This document shows, one piece after another, positions 1 through 5,660 of a stretch of 7,232 nt of DNA. The stretch spans positions 1-7,232 of the forward strand of contig CALMAR010000193.1 of assembly GCA_937859855.1 (NCBI GenBank), written 5' to 3'. A model generated the notes under the pieces. It ran no database searches, was not told the origin of the DNA, and was given only the letters and a program-made list of their open reading frames with translations. Both the position numbers and the translations under genes were made by a program. The stretch is from an uncultured Kineosporia sp. GTDB taxonomy: Bacteria > Actinomycetota > Actinomycetes > Actinomycetales > Kineosporiaceae. Positions within the stretch are counted from its first letter, which is position 1. Each line of letters starts with the position of its first letter.

Positions 1-745
1 GACATCGGCGGACAGCCAGCGACGCCGCGCCCGGCAAGGACGGCAGCCGGGACGGGCGGCTGCCCTCGTCCGGTTCGGCCACCACCAGGCACCCGGCGCC
101 GTCCGCCGATGTCACCACCTCGATGCTTCCGTCCATCGGCCAGCGCACCTGCCCGGCCCCGGAGTCCTGCACGTCGCGGTGCGAGATCGGGCACCGAGGA
201 ACCGGAATCACTTCGTGCGAGCGGTGTTTCCTCAAGGCGGCCCGGCCGTGCCCGTCGATCCTGAACCGCATCCGGGTCCGCCAGCCCAGTCCTTCGATAT
301 CCCCCGGCACCGGTTCCACCAGCACCTCCGGGACGCCGCCCTGCCCCGGCTCCAGCCCGGCCAGGCGGGACAACTGCTCAGTCAGCACCGCGGCCTTGAG
401 TTCGCGCTGAGCGGCGAGGCGGACGTGCTGCCAGTCACAGCCACCGCAGGCTCCAGGACCAGACAGCGGGCAGGGCGGCGTCACCCGATCCGGCGAGGCG
501 CGCAGGATCTGGACCGCGTCGGCTCGCCAGAACTTCGCTCCGGAACCGTATTCAGTCAGCTGCACCAGCACCCGCTCCCCCGGCAGCGTGTGCCGGACGA
601 ACACCACCCGGCCCTGGTGACGAGCCACGCAGTGGCCGCCGTGTGCCACCGCGCCGATCTCCAGTTCGATCCGATCAGCCCGGTCTTCTGGATCAGCCCG
701 GTCTTCTGGATCAGCCCGGTCTTCTGGATCAGCCCGATCAGACAT
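1..745 (-). CDS. TrmA/RlmD-family Fe-S RNA (uracil-5-)methyltransferase, N-terminal part (runs off left edge)
   Basis: Class I SAM-dependent RNA methyltransferase of the TrmA/RlmCD family, which makes 5-methyluridine in tRNA or rRNA; which RNA cannot be told here. Only about 248 N-terminal residues are present, so the SAM-binding and catalytic Cys/Glu motifs lie outside the window. Visible parts in order: an acidic repeat tail (residues 4-24), a TRAM domain (about 26-83, with an RVVFVRHTLPGERV stretch), and a [4Fe-4S] cysteine set C92, C100, C103 (motif CGGCDWQH) with the fourth at C185 (RCPISH). After it comes the GWRTRMRF and KHRSHEV region typical of the family. The ATG at 745-743 lies inside the end of the upstream transporter gene (8-nt overlap, ATGTCTGA), so translation is probably coupled. 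The matching position in M. tuberculosis is Rv2689c. The family call is firm; the substrate is open. Confidence 0.9.
   Translation of the reverse strand, partial: MSDRADPEDRADPEDRADPEDRADRIELEIGAVAHGGHCVARHQGRVVFVRHTLPGERVLVQLTEYGSGAKFWRADAVQILRASPDRVTPPCPLSGPGACGGCDWQHVRLAAQRELKAAVLTEQLSRLAGLEPGQGGVPEVLVEPVPGDIEGLGWRTRMRFRIDGHGRAALRKHRSHEVIPVPRCPISHRDVQDSGAGQVRWPMDGSIEVVTSADGAGCLVVAEPDEGSRPSRLPSLPGAASLAVRRC
673..736. repeat. 18-bp in-frame tandem repeat, three copies plus a partial fourth
   Basis: The unit GATCAGCCCGGTCTTCTG is repeated exactly at 673-690, 691-708 and 709-726. A partial copy (GATCAGCCCG) follows at 727-736. On the minus strand it encodes repeats of R-A-D-P-E-D at the very N-terminus of the methyltransferase, before the TRAM domain. 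The copies are identical, which suggests recent expansion by slippage. Confidence 0.95.
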
Positions 746-2777
746 CGTCGTCACGAGCGGGCACATTGACCGTGCCGCGCCGGATCGCGCCGGGGGCGGT
801 GATATCGGACTGGCCCTCCCGCCGGACCGACGAATGCAGCTGCCACGGCACGCTGGCCACCATCACGCCAGGCATGAAGTGCAGCCGGCCCTTCAGCCGC
901 AGAGCCGACTGGTTGTGCAGGATCTGCTCCCACCAGTGCCCGACCACGTACTCCGGCACGTAGACGACGACCAGGTCGCGCGGGTTCTCGGTGCGCACGC
1001 TGCGCACGTACTGCAGCACCGGGCGGGTGATCTCCCGGTACGGGGAGTCCAGCACCCGCAGCGGAACCGGGATGTCGTGCGCCTCCCAGTCGTCCTGCAG
1101 CCGTTTGGTCTCCTCCGGGTCGACCATCACGGTGACCGCCTCCAGCACCGATGGCCGCGAGGCGCGGGCATAGGCCAGCGCTCGCATGGTCGGCCGGTGC
1201 ACTTTGGAGACCAGCACAATCGCGTGTACCCGGGACGGCAGGATCCGGCCCTTGCTGCCATTGCTCTCGGCCTCGTCCAGCTCGCGCCGGACGGACAGGT
1301 AGTGCCGCTTGATCATCAGCATCAACATGAACAGCATCGCCATGAACAGCAGGGCGATGTAGGCGCCCCGGGTGAACTTGGTGATCAGGACGACGACCAG
1401 GACCGCACCGGTGATGGTCAGGCCGATCGCGTTGATGACGCGGCTGCGCATCATCCGGCGGCGGGTAGGGCCGTCGGTCTCGGTGCGCAGTAAGCGGGTC
1501 CAGTGCCGGACCATCCCGGTCTGGCTGAGGGTGAAGGAGATGAACACGCCCACGATGTAGAGCTGGATCAGCCGGGTGACCTGGGCGTGATAGGCGATGA
1601 TGAGCGCGCTGGCCGCCGTCGCGAGCAGGATGATGCCGTTGCTGAAAGCCAGCCGGTCACCGCGAGTGTGCAACTGGCGGGGCAGCAGATCGTCGCGGGC
1701 CAGGATCGAGCCCAGCACCGGGAATCCGTTGAAGGCGGTGTTGGCCGCCAGCACCAGGATCACCCCGGTCGCCGCCGCGACCAGATAGAAGGCCGGGGTG
1801 AATCCCGAGAACAGGGCCTTGGCGACCTGGCCGATCACCGGGTCCTGCACATAGGCCTTGCCCACCGGGTGACCGTTCTCGATCAGCTGCCGGTCGGGTA
1901 ACTCGGCGAACCGCACGTGCATCAGCCGGGCCAGCAGGATCATGCTCATCAGCATGGTCACGGCGATGGCACCGAGCATGGCCAGGGTGGTGGCCGCGTT
2001 GCGGCTCTTCGGTTTCTGGAATGCCGGGACGCCGTTGCTGATCGCCTCCACGCCGGTCAGCGCGGCACAGCCGGAGCTGAACGCCCGCAGCAGCAGGAAG
2101 CCCCCGGCCAGCCCGGCCAGCCCCTGGTCATAGGCCGCCTCCGGGGCGATGGTGAACCGGGAGCTGTAGGCCTGCGGCAGGTCGCCCATCGCCCAGCTGA
2201 GAAAGCCCCAGCCGGCCATGCCGAGGATGGCGGCCATGAAGATGTAGGTCGGGATCGCGAACGCGGTTCCGGACTCGCGCACACCGCGCAGGTTGATCGT
2301 GGTCAGGATGATCACAACGATCACGGCGAAGGTGGCCTCATGACCGCGCAGCTGAGGAATCGCGGACGCCGCGTACTGCGCGCCCGACGAGACCGACACC
2401 GCCACGGTCAGCACATAGTCGACCAGGAGGGCGCTGGCCACGGTGATCCCGGCGGTCGGGCCGAGGTTGGTGGTGGCCACCTCATAGTCCCCGCCACCGG
2501 AGGGATACGCGTAGACGTTCTGCCGGTAGGAGGCGACCACGATCAGCAGCACGAACACCACGGCCAAGCCGATGATCGGTGACAATGCGAAGCTGGACAG
2601 CCCGGCGGCGGCCAGGGTCAGGAAAATCTCGTCCGGTGCATAAGCGACCGACGACAGCGCGTCCGACGCGAAAACCGGCAGGGCGATCCGCTTCGGCAGC
2701 AGGGTTTCGCCCAAGCGCTCACTGCGGAACGGACGGCCGAGCAGCAGCCGCTTGACCGCGCCGGTGATGGAGGGCAC
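738..2777 (-). CDS. KimA-like (KUP/APC superfamily) membrane transporter, probable K+ uptake protein
   Basis: A large permease with about 12 hydrophobic segments (to about residue 490) followed by a soluble C-terminal domain (about 492-679). Many proteins like it are annotated as 'amino acid permease'. Its motifs match B. subtilis KimA (YdaO) closely: SDALSSVAY, SYRQNVYAYPSGGG, LLVDYVLTVAVS, SSGCAALTGVEAISN, LAANTAFNGFP, RGDRLAFSNGI, SFTLSQTGM, and ILHNQSA near the end. Residues D39, Y46, Y121, T124, S128, T241 and E244 correspond, with the same local spacing, to the KimA K+-site residues I recall (D36, Y43, Y118, T121, S125, T230, E233). KimA is an H+-coupled K+ carrier inhibited by c-di-AMP; that function here is inferred. 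I chose the GTG at 2777 (679 aa) because it gives a KimA-like N-terminus and lies 8 nt after a TAGCAT hexamer. A GTG at 2834 would add 19 residues. Its end overlaps the methyltransferase start. Confidence 0.88.
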   Translation of the reverse strand: MPSITGAVKRLLLGRPFRSERLGETLLPKRIALPVFASDALSSVAYAPDEIFLTLAAAGLSSFALSPIIGLAVVFVLLIVVASYRQNVYAYPSGGGDYEVATTNLGPTAGITVASALLVDYVLTVAVSVSSGAQYAASAIPQLRGHEATFAVIVVIILTTINLRGVRESGTAFAIPTYIFMAAILGMAGWGFLSWAMGDLPQAYSSRFTIAPEAAYDQGLAGLAGGFLLLRAFSSGCAALTGVEAISNGVPAFQKPKSRNAATTLAMLGAIAVTMLMSMILLARLMHVRFAELPDRQLIENGHPVGKAYVQDPVIGQVAKALFSGFTPAFYLVAAATGVILVLAANTAFNGFPVLGSILARDDLLPRQLHTRGDRLAFSNGIILLATAASALIIAYHAQVTRLIQLYIVGVFISFTLSQTGMVRHWTRLLRTETDGPTRRRMMRSRVINAIGLTITGAVLVVVLITKFTRGAYIALLFMAMLFMLMLMIKRHYLSVRRELDEAESNGSKGRILPSRVHAIVLVSKVHRPTMRALAYARASRPSVLEAVTVMVDPEETKRLQDDWEAHDIPVPLRVLDSPYREITRPVLQYVRSVRTENPRDLVVVYVPEYVVGHWWEQILHNQSALRLKGRLHFMPGVMVASVPWQLHSSVRREGQSDITAPGAIRRGTVNVPARDDDV

Positions 2778-2785
2778 GAGTGACC

Positions 2786-2791
2786 ATGCTA
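2786..2791 (-). promoter_or_regulatory. Candidate -10 element for a leaderless transporter mRNA
   Basis: The minus strand reads TAGCAT, then 8 nt, then GTG (2777). TAnnnT fits the actinobacterial SigA -10 consensus, and the spacing would place the transcript start on the GTG. There is no clear Shine-Dalgarno before this GTG and no good -35. It lies inside the longer alternative reading of the gene, so the two starts are mutually informative. Confidence 0.4.
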
Positions 2792-2867
2792 GTGCCGCCC
2801 GTCGCCCGCTCTCGGCGCCACCGCCCAGGAGCACGACCTGCTCGCTGATCCGGGACCCGAATCAGGT

Positions 2868-2880
2868 TGCGGCGGCCGCA
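2868..2880. promoter_or_regulatory. 13-bp perfect palindrome, possible operator
   Basis: TGCGGC-G-GCCGCA is a perfect inverted repeat around one central base. It lies 12 bp upstream of the candidate -35 of ceoB and about 90 bp upstream of the transporter GTG. In GC-rich DNA such a site can arise by chance, so binding is only a possibility. Confidence 0.3.
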
Positions 2881-2891
2881 CTCGCACGGGA

Positions 2892-2917
2892 TTGACGCCG
2901 GTCCGAACGTGTACCTT
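2892..2917 (+). promoter_or_regulatory. Candidate promoter for ceoB-ceoC
   Basis: TTGACG at 2892-2897 resembles a -35, and TACCTT at 2912-2917 fits TAnnnT, preceded by TG in a partial extended -10 arrangement. The 14-nt spacer is shorter than the usual 16-18 nt, which weakens the call. Confidence 0.3.
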
Positions 2918-3014
2918 CGCTCACGAGCGTCACGTCGAGGGTCAGCCGTGAATCGGCCGGCGCATCGGCGCAGGAGCGATCAGGCGAATCATCGGGCGAG
3001 AGGTCCGCAGAGAA

Positions 3015-3683
3015 GTGCACTTCGTGATCATGGGTTGTGGCCGGACCGGGTCGACGCTCGCCCAGATGGTCGAGGATCGCGGGCACACGGTGGCCGTGAT
3101 CGACCAGAACTCGGATGCCTTCCGCCGTCTGGGCCCGCACTTCGAGGGCCGCCGGGTGGTCGGGCCCGGCTTCGACCGGGACACCCTGACCGAGGCGGGC
3201 ATCGAGGATGCCTACGCCTTCGCCGCGGTCAGCAACGGCGACAACTCGAACATCCTGGCCGCCCGGGTGGCCCGGGAGACATTCGGAGTTTCGATCGTGG
3301 TGGCCCGGATCTACGACCCCGGCCGGGCCGAGGTGTACCAGCGGCTGGGCATTCCGACGGTCGCCACCGTGCGCTGGACCGCCGACCAGATGGCTCGGCG
3401 GCTGCTGCCCAGCGGCTCGATCTCGGAGTACCGAGACGCCTCCGGAGCGCTGATCATGTCTGAGGTGCACGTGCATCCGGGCTGGATCGGCGCGCGGATG
3501 TCCACCCTCGAGTCGGCGGCCAGAGCCCGGGTCACGTACCTGACCCGACTCGGTGAGGGCATCATTCCCAGCTCCGAAACCGTCTTCCAGGAGGGCGATC
3601 TGGTTCACCTGATGATGCGGCACGACGATGGGTCGCGGGTCGAATCGATCCTCTCCCAGGCTCCGGTGAAGGAGGAGCACTGA
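3015..3683 (+). CDS. ceoB: RCK-domain K+ transport regulator CeoB (TrkA family)
   Basis: A 222-residue cytosolic TrkA-type protein. RCK_N (about 1-125) has the Rossmann motif G7-C-G-R-T-G12 and the acid D30 at the end of the second strand, as expected for NAD(H) or other nucleotide binding. RCK_C (about 145-215) follows. Proteins of this family gate TrkH/KtrB K+ channels in other bacteria. Size, motifs and position match M. tuberculosis CeoB (Rv2691), which pairs with CeoC. The GTG at 3015 is the first usable start after an in-frame TGA at 2949-2951, and a GAGAGG at 2998-3003 may serve as a distant ribosome site. The stop TGA overlaps the ATG of a 20-codon ORF leading to ceoC. No TrkH/KtrB channel gene is in the window; the nearest membrane partner is the divergent KimA-like carrier. 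Confidence 0.92.
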   Translation: MHFVIMGCGRTGSTLAQMVEDRGHTVAVIDQNSDAFRRLGPHFEGRRVVGPGFDRDTLTEAGIEDAYAFAAVSNGDNSNILAARVARETFGVSIVVARIYDPGRAEVYQRLGIPTVATVRWTADQMARRLLPSGSISEYRDASGALIMSEVHVHPGWIGARMSTLESAARARVTYLTRLGEGIIPSSETVFQEGDLVHLMMRHDDGSRVESILSQAPVKEEH

Positions 3684-3745
3684 TGCGCAGCGGGATCGCT
3701 GGAGTCAGCCTGGGCACGGCGCAGCCGGCGCTGGAGGGGTGCTGA
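3683..3745 (+). CDS. Possible 20-codon coupling mini-ORF between ceoB and ceoC
   Basis: An ORF of 20 codons begins MRSGIAGVSLGTAQ and ends with LEGC. Its ATG (3683-3685) overlaps the ceoB stop as TGATG, and its own TGA (3743-3745) overlaps the ceoC ATG as a second TGATG. A GGAGGAG sequence at 3671-3677 lies at a good distance upstream. This geometry would carry ribosomes by re-initiation from ceoB through to ceoC. The peptide resembles no family I know; its N-terminus faintly echoes that of CeoC (MR, then I and G at spaced positions), so it may be a decayed duplicate of the ceoC start. Whether it is translated is unproven. Confidence 0.35.
   Translation: MRSGIAGVSLGTAQPALEGC
3733..3737 (+). 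promoter_or_regulatory. Ribosome binding site that sets the ceoC start
   Basis: GGAGG (within GGAGGGG, 3733-3739) lies 7 nt before the ATG at 3745. It favours that ATG over the in-frame GTG at 3739, which overlaps the site itself. Confidence 0.75.
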
Positions 3746-4410
3746 TGCGCATCGTCATTGTCGGCGCCGGCAGCGTCGGGCGGTCGATCGCCCGGGAACT
3801 GCTGACCAACGGGCACCAGGTCCTGATGATCGACAAGGATCCGGGCGCGATCCGGGTGGCCAGCGTGCCGGACGCCGAGTGGCTGCTGGCTGACGCCTGC
3901 GAGATCTCCGCCCTGGGTGAGGCCGGCCTGGCCGGCTGTGACGTGGTGGTCGGGGCGACCGGCGATGACAAGGCCAACCTGGTGGTGTCGTTACTGGCCA
4001 AGACCGAGTACGGCGTCCCTCGCACGGTGGCCCGGGTGAACACTCCGGCCAACGAGTGGATGTTCGACGAAGCGTGGGGCGTCGATGTCGCGGTGTCCAC
4101 GCCCCGGTTGATGACCGCCCTGGTGGAGGAGGCGGTCTCGATTGGTGAGCTGGTCCGGATCTTCACCTTCCAGCAGGGCCAGGCCACCATGGTGGAGCTG
4201 ACTCTTCCCAGCGACTCCGCGGTGGCAGGCACCCGGGTCGGCGACATCGACTGGCCACCCGATACCGCACTGGTCTGCATCATCCGCGGGGAGCGGCCGA
4301 TCGCCCCGTCCCGGGATGACGCGCTGGAGGCCAACGATCAACTGTTCTTCCTCACCGTTCCGGAGAGTGAGGACCAGCTCCAGCACCTGCTGATGCCCGC
4401 CGGCATCTAG
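3745..4410 (+). CDS. ceoC: RCK-domain K+ transport regulator CeoC (TrkA family)
   Basis: A 221-residue partner of CeoB. RCK_N (about 1-125) has G7-A-G-S-V-G12 and D30, the intact nucleotide-binding pattern, and the helix-strand region DVVVGATGDDKANL typical of TrkA. RCK_C is about 140-215 (MVELTLPSDSAVAGTRVGDI, then a DALEANDQLFFL strand). RCK proteins form dimers and octameric rings; two adjacent paralogues suggest a mixed ring, which is inference. Matches M. tuberculosis CeoC (Rv2692). It starts at the ATG inside a TGATG junction with the preceding mini-ORF and is probably in one mRNA with ceoB. Only 34 bp separate its stop from the convergent DUF3159 gene, and no clear terminator is visible there. 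Confidence 0.92.
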   Translation: MRIVIVGAGSVGRSIARELLTNGHQVLMIDKDPGAIRVASVPDAEWLLADACEISALGEAGLAGCDVVVGATGDDKANLVVSLLAKTEYGVPRTVARVNTPANEWMFDEAWGVDVAVSTPRLMTALVEEAVSIGELVRIFTFQQGQATMVELTLPSDSAVAGTRVGDIDWPPDTALVCIIRGERPIAPSRDDALEANDQLFFLTVPESEDQLQHLLMPAGI

Positions 4411-4444
4411 GCGCCGCCTGATCAGCGCAGATCCGGCTCGGGTG

Positions 4445-5221
4445 TCAGCGCCAGGGATGACCCGGGCCCGAGGCGGGCATATCTCCCGCGGGCTGACCGG
4501 GCCGCACATCACCGGCGGGGTCACCGGCGGGGTCATCGGCGGGCACGGCGGCGGTCACGTCGCGCCCCGGCAGCGCCAGTGGCACCGCCCGCAACACCAG
4601 CCAGCTGAGCCAGATGGTCAGCGCGAACAACGGGAAGCCCAGCACCAGCCCGTTCAGGGCGCCCAGCAGGGTGACCTGGTGGGCCAGGTAGAGCGGCACC
4701 TGGATCAGTACCCGGAGCAGGAACATCGCCGTCCACAGCCCCGTGGCGATCTGATATGCCCGCATCCTGGGCCGGTCCGAGCGCCAGGCGAACTGCTCGC
4801 CCGTGACCTGCCCCACCACCACCCCGATCAGCGGCCAGCTGACCAGCATCGACAGCAGGTAGAGGGCTGCGAAACCGGCGTTCTTCCAAATCGAGGGCAG
4901 GAAGAAGTCCGAGGCATTTCCGCTGCGGTGGGCCAGCCATGCTCCCAGCGCCACCCCGAATGCACCCGAGACGACCTGCTGCAGCGTCTCCCGCGCGATC
5001 AGCCGCCAGAGGGTCAGCACCGCCACCGGGACAACCGCCGAGATGATCGACGTCTGAAGATCCTTGCTGATGCCGTAGACGATGGAGAACACCGTGTACG
5101 GGATCACCGACTCGGCCACCCCGCGAGGACCGCCGATGCTCTGGGCGATCGAGAAACTCTCGGCACCGGCGAGCGACATGCGCCCGCCCCGCGCAGTCTT
5201 CGGTGGGCGCTCAGGCGCCAT
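4445..5221 (-). CDS. DUF3159 integral membrane protein
   Basis: A 258-residue membrane protein matching the DUF3159 family of actinobacteria (Rv2693c position); function unknown. It has several hydrophobic segments, including SVIPYTVFSIVYGISKD, SIISAVVPVAVLTLW, GFAALYLLSMLVSWPLIGVV and FPLFALTIWLSWLVL, with a conserved-looking WRSDRPRMRAYQIATGLWTA stretch between them. The C-terminus (after about residue 222) is a soluble low-complexity tail with repeated P-A-G-D units. The ATG at 5221 overlaps the end of the OB-fold gene by 11 nt, which suggests coupled translation. Other in-frame starts are the ATG at 5239 (6 residues longer) and the ATG at 5179 (14 residues shorter, before MSLAGAESF). No good Shine-Dalgarno separates them. 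Family call likely; start uncertain. Confidence 0.82.
   Translation of the reverse strand: MAPERPPKTARGGRMSLAGAESFSIAQSIGGPRGVAESVIPYTVFSIVYGISKDLQTSIISAVVPVAVLTLWRLIARETLQQVVSGAFGVALGAWLAHRSGNASDFFLPSIWKNAGFAALYLLSMLVSWPLIGVVVGQVTGEQFAWRSDRPRMRAYQIATGLWTAMFLLRVLIQVPLYLAHQVTLLGALNGLVLGFPLFALTIWLSWLVLRAVPLALPGRDVTAAVPADDPAGDPAGDVRPGQPAGDMPASGPGHPWR
4509..4544. repeat. 12-bp tandem repeat, two exact copies and one variant
   Basis: TCACCGGCGGGG occurs at 4509-4520 and 4521-4532, and TCATCGGCGGGC follows at 4533-4544. On the minus strand it encodes P-A-G-D type repeats in the C-terminal tail of the DUF3159 protein. Confidence 0.9.
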
Positions 5222-5594
5222 GGCTCGGCACGAGCTCATATCTCGGGTTGTAGATCACCCGATTGCCAGCCACCTCAGTGACCAGGCCCTGGATCCGGAT
5301 CCGTCGTCCAGGCTCGATGCCCTTGATCTGCCGCCGGCCCAGCCAGATCACGCCCAGGCTCCCGCTGCCGTCATACAGCTCCGCGACCAAGGCCGGCACC
5401 CCGGCCCGGGGGCGCAGGGTCACCGCCCGCAAGGTGCCGCAGACCAGGGCTGGACGTCGTAACTCCAGTTCGGCGATGGGCTTGCCGCCCAGCTTGGAGG
5501 CCGTCTCCCGCTCCTGCTCGGCGTGAACCTGATGCTGGGGCGCAACGAACCTGGACAGCCGCTTGCGGAACCCGACCCACTCGTCCGTACTCAC
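5211..5594 (-). CDS. Small OB-fold nucleic-acid-binding-type protein
   Basis: A 127-residue protein matching the OB-fold protein at the Rv2694c position. The N-terminal helix region (about 1-40, rich in R, Q and E) is followed by an OB-like set of strands: GTLRAVTLRPRAGVPALVAE, then LYDGSGSLGVIWLGRR, then GIEPGRRIRIQGLVTEVAGN and the end NPRYELVP. This resembles the tRNA-anticodon/RecG wedge type of OB fold, so nucleic-acid binding is likely but the ligand is unknown. The GTG at 5594 has no Shine-Dalgarno but has TAGAGT 7 nt upstream, which fits a leaderless mRNA. Its stop lies inside the start of the DUF3159 gene. It is separated from DUF3710 by 66 bp. Confidence 0.85.
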   Translation of the reverse strand: MSTDEWVGFRKRLSRFVAPQHQVHAEQERETASKLGGKPIAELELRRPALVCGTLRAVTLRPRAGVPALVAELYDGSGSLGVIWLGRRQIKGIEPGRRIRIQGLVTEVAGNRVIYNPRYELVPSHGA

Positions 5595-5601
5595 ACACTC
5601 A

Positions 5602-5607
5602 ACTCTA
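5602..5607 (-). promoter_or_regulatory. Candidate -10 element for a leaderless OB-fold gene mRNA
   Basis: The minus strand reads TAGAGT, 7 nt, GTG (5594). It lies in the 66-bp gap after DUF3710, the only non-coding gap in the dut block, and would let OB-fold/DUF3159 be transcribed apart from dut. No convincing -35 is visible at the usual distance. Confidence 0.45.
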
Positions 5608-5660
5608 CGCTCGCGCCCCCACCGGCGTGGCGGCTGCCAAGACCACTGCAGCGATGGTCA

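Larger units (their letters stand above)
2835..3014. promoter_or_regulatory. Divergent control region between transporter and ceoB
   Basis: No gene is supported in these 180 bp. They hold a perfect hyphenated palindrome TGCGGC-G-GCCGCA (2868-2880), a TTGACG/TACCTT pair pointing right (2892-2917), a short palindrome CGCTC-AC-GAGCG (2918-2929), and TCACG (2930-2934) with its inverted copy CGTGA (2947-2951) 12 nt later. If transcription of ceoB starts near 2924, its leader would be about 90 nt. Any operator role is inference. Confidence 0.5.

Noticed and set aside
673..736. CRISPR-like array
   Set aside because: The repeats are directly adjacent with no spacers and lie in frame inside a coding region.
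834..2582. Long plus-strand ORFs (834-1493, 1503-1901, 1917-2582) opposite the transporter
   Set aside because: They are rich in H, Q, R, G and D with no domain pattern, as expected when the antisense strand of a GC-rich membrane-protein gene is read. The transporter frame explains the codon bias.
2835..3014. A c-di-AMP (ydaO-type) riboswitch before the KimA-like gene
   Set aside because: I looked for it because kimA in B. subtilis has one. The conserved ydaO core segments are not visible, and the transporter seems to have little or no leader. A covariance-model search would settle it.
2862..3680. Minus-strand ORF of 272 codons opposite ceoB
   Set aside because: Composition (H, G, P, R, D) is that of an antisense shadow. 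ceoB has clear RCK motifs in the other strand.
4411..4444. Bidirectional terminator between ceoC and DUF3159
   Set aside because: There is a CTGATCAG palindrome (4418-4425) in the 34-bp gap but no long GC stem and no T-run on either strand.
4442..5281. Plus-strand ORF of 279 codons opposite DUF3159
   Set aside because: Low-complexity Q/H/R/P sequence without motifs; the minus-strand frame encodes a recognisable membrane protein.
5619..5630. Hairpin CCAC-CGGC-GTGG after DUF3710 as a terminator
   Set aside because: A four-pair stem without a T-run is too weak to call.
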